From NCBI GenBank assembly GCA_036272735.1, contig DATAYF010000594.1, positions 1 through 7,182 on the forward strand: a DNA stretch of 7,182 bases, written 5' to 3'. Both the position numbers and the translations under genes were made by a program. Shown one piece after another: positions 6,165-7,182 of the stretch. The notes below the pieces were generated by a model. It was not told where the DNA came from and searched no databases. It worked only from the letters and a program-made list of their open reading frames with translations. The DNA is from DATAYF01 sp036272735 (GTDB lineage: Bacteria; Chloroflexota; Ktedonobacteria; Ktedonobacterales; Ktedonobacteraceae). Positions within the stretch are counted from its first letter, which is position 1, and every line of letters starts with the position of its first letter.

Positions 6165-6310
6165 TTATTTCGTTTAAGGCTTTGTACTCTTATGTAATAC
6201 GTTATAATTCCTTGCAAGCGGTTGTGAATGGCTTTAACACATTTGGGTACCTACTGTAGACGTTAAACAAAGTCGTTCCCTGGTTTTCTTCTAGTTGATG
6301 TTCTCATTCC
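6165..6310. other. Gap without recognisable gene
   Basis: Between the IS630 relic and the end of the NACHT relic I see no frame with family resemblance. A TATAAT at 6203-6208 has no matching -35 at a proper distance. The stretch is AT-rich and probably decayed intergenic or insertion sequence DNA. Confidence 0.4.
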
Positions 6311-7182
6311 TCACATTGAGCAGAATACGTGCGTGATTATTCCCTGTTTTAAACAGCTATGAAAATGCGATGCCTTTTTGTAAGTTGGAAGGTACGGTCT
6401 CACAAGAGAAATCGCTAGTGAAGCAAAGTACTCTTGGAGGAGGGGATGGGTGAAGCGGTATCCTCCACCGACACGTTGTAATAAAATGCATGAGTGCGCT
6501 TCTTCCAGGAAACGGACGTAACGCAGGGGTATACTTTTCTTTCGCCAAAGGAGATATCGGAGAATATAATGGTTTAGGTAGGCCCTTGCGCCATAGCTCA
6601 GCCAAATGCCTGGGCTGATGTTTCAAATGCCTAAGCTGATGTTTAAGGCAATATTCAATCCTTGAATCAAGCCAAGGATTGGCAAAACCACCAGACCGAT
6701 AATGAATGAGCTTATGAGTCCAAAGCGAAGCATATTCCAACCTGATGTCCGTATTCCCTGGTTAGGATGAATATGCGTATGCTCGTCGATTTGTACGCCT
6801 GATACCCCACCAATTAGGATGAATCCCAACGCAAAGACTGAGCCAATGAGGAAACCATCGACGAGACCTTTACCTAGGCCAAAGCCTACCGCGGCAAGCA
6901 ACACTACGATCAGAGAGGGGAGCTGCACTCGTTGGAAGTTCTTCCATGACCAACTTAGAGCCTCTGTCACTTGTATTCCACCATGTTCCGGCATGGTACC
7001 TAGCGCATCAAGCAGCCCAAAAATCAGTACAAAGGCCAATCCACCAACCAGTCCAGGAATGAATGCGTGGCACTCCACAAAGACGCTCGCATGCGCCATT
7101 TGAAATAGCCAGGACGCGCTGCGTTGCAGAAAGCCACCCAAGGACGTTTGGCGCTGCACAATCAGTCTGTTCAGATGGTCAC
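6311..7182 (-). pseudogene. C-terminus of a NACHT/STAND-type NTPase with membrane segments, interrupted by TGA
   Basis: The frame enters from the right edge and is open to a TGA at 6625-6623 (185 residues), then continues in the same frame for 103 codons to a TGA at 6313-6311. Before the stop are several hydrophobic Gly-rich segments (FIPGLVGGLAFVLIFGLL; LPSLIVVLLAAVGFGLGKGL; FLIGSVFALGFILIGG; about 25 residues from MLRFGLIS), separated by EALSWSWKNF and HPNQGIRTSGWN. After it come GIWLSYGARAYLNHYILRYL, LLWRKKSIPLRYVRFLEEA and LLQRVGGGYRFTHPLLQEYF. Together these match the membrane-embedded C-terminus of large NACHT-domain proteins common in Ktedonobacteria and cyanobacteria, which end in a VGGGYIFIHRLLLEYFA-like block. 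The NTPase core would lie outside the window. Translation should stop at 6623, losing the conserved end block; the last about 35 residues before 6311 look unconserved. The family call is from remembered motifs; readthrough or an alternative start downstream cannot be excluded. Confidence 0.7.
6603..6644. repeat. 21-bp tandem duplication containing the premature stop
   Basis: 6603-6623 and 6624-6644 are adjacent copies of a 21-base unit (CAAATGCCT..GCTGATGTTT) that differ at only two bases (GG versus AA at the tenth and eleventh bases). On the minus strand they encode NISLGI and NISPGI. The unit length is a multiple of three, so the frame is kept, but the junction turns the TGG expected after ATT into TGA. 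Confidence 0.9.

Noticed and set aside
5962..6177. Plus-strand frame of 71 codons
   Set aside because: It lies opposite the IS630 relic, whose minus-strand translation shows clear family motifs.
6203..6208. TATAAT box on the plus strand
   Set aside because: No acceptable -35 at 16-18 bases and no gene downstream on that strand; the region is AT-rich, so a chance match is likely.
6357..6740. Minus-strand frame of 127 codons across the NACHT relic
   Set aside because: It is out of frame with the NACHT motifs. The correct frame gives the recognisable VGGGY...YFA block, while this one gives a Pro/His-rich sequence without family resemblance.
1..7182. CRISPR array, tRNA or rRNA genes
   Set aside because: No regularly spaced repeats and no tRNA or rRNA-like sequence were seen; the only tandem repeat is the two-copy 21-bp unit at 6603-6644.

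Overview
This window looks like a piece of a bacterial chromosome with many decayed mobile elements and large signalling or defence ATPases. The best guess is a Ktedonobacteria-type Chloroflexota. That rests on the style of the TnpB, the ISL3 and IS630 relics, and a NACHT/STAND protein C-terminus with membrane segments and PNQGI and VGGGY motifs. It is an inference from remembered families; no marker gene for taxonomy is present. The left part (about 1-4360) looks GC-richer than the right part.

Layout. 1-803 (+) is the C-terminal part of an IS200/IS605-type TnpB (RuvC-II, zinc ribbon, RuvC-III). Its stop codon lies in the loop of the element's right-end hairpin (790-810). 864-4362 (-) is a compact three-gene operon. 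A near-consensus promoter (TTGACA-17-TAACAT, 4473-4445) is followed by a 70-codon Gly/Ser-rich small protein (4362-4150), an NAD-type malic enzyme (4105-2369) and a class II fumarase (2372-864). The malic enzyme and fumarase genes overlap by ATGA. Together the two enzymes link fumarate, malate and pyruvate plus CO2. 4625-4987 (+) is an unrecognised 120-aa protein with a strong ribosome binding site. 4989-5198 (-) ends with the C-terminal tail of an ISL3-type transposase fused to unrelated sequence. 5248-5300 is a perfect 24-bp inverted repeat that contains the stop codon of ohr, an organic hydroperoxide reductase gene (5731-5297, -).

The right third is decayed DNA. 5982-6164 (-) is an internal fragment of an IS630-type transposase with a -1 frame change at a run of seven A. 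6311-7182 (-, running off the right edge) is the C-terminus of a NACHT/STAND-type protein with several membrane segments. Its frame is cut by a TGA that sits exactly at the junction of a 21-bp tandem duplication; the conserved C-terminal module continues in the same frame after the stop.

The metabolic operon and ohr are ordinary, intact genes. The most notable observations are the duplication-made stop in the NACHT gene, the small SMP-like leader gene of the malate operon, the TnpB stop-in-hairpin arrangement next to fumC, the long inverted repeat at the end of ohr, and the two transposase relics. No complete new multi-gene system is visible.
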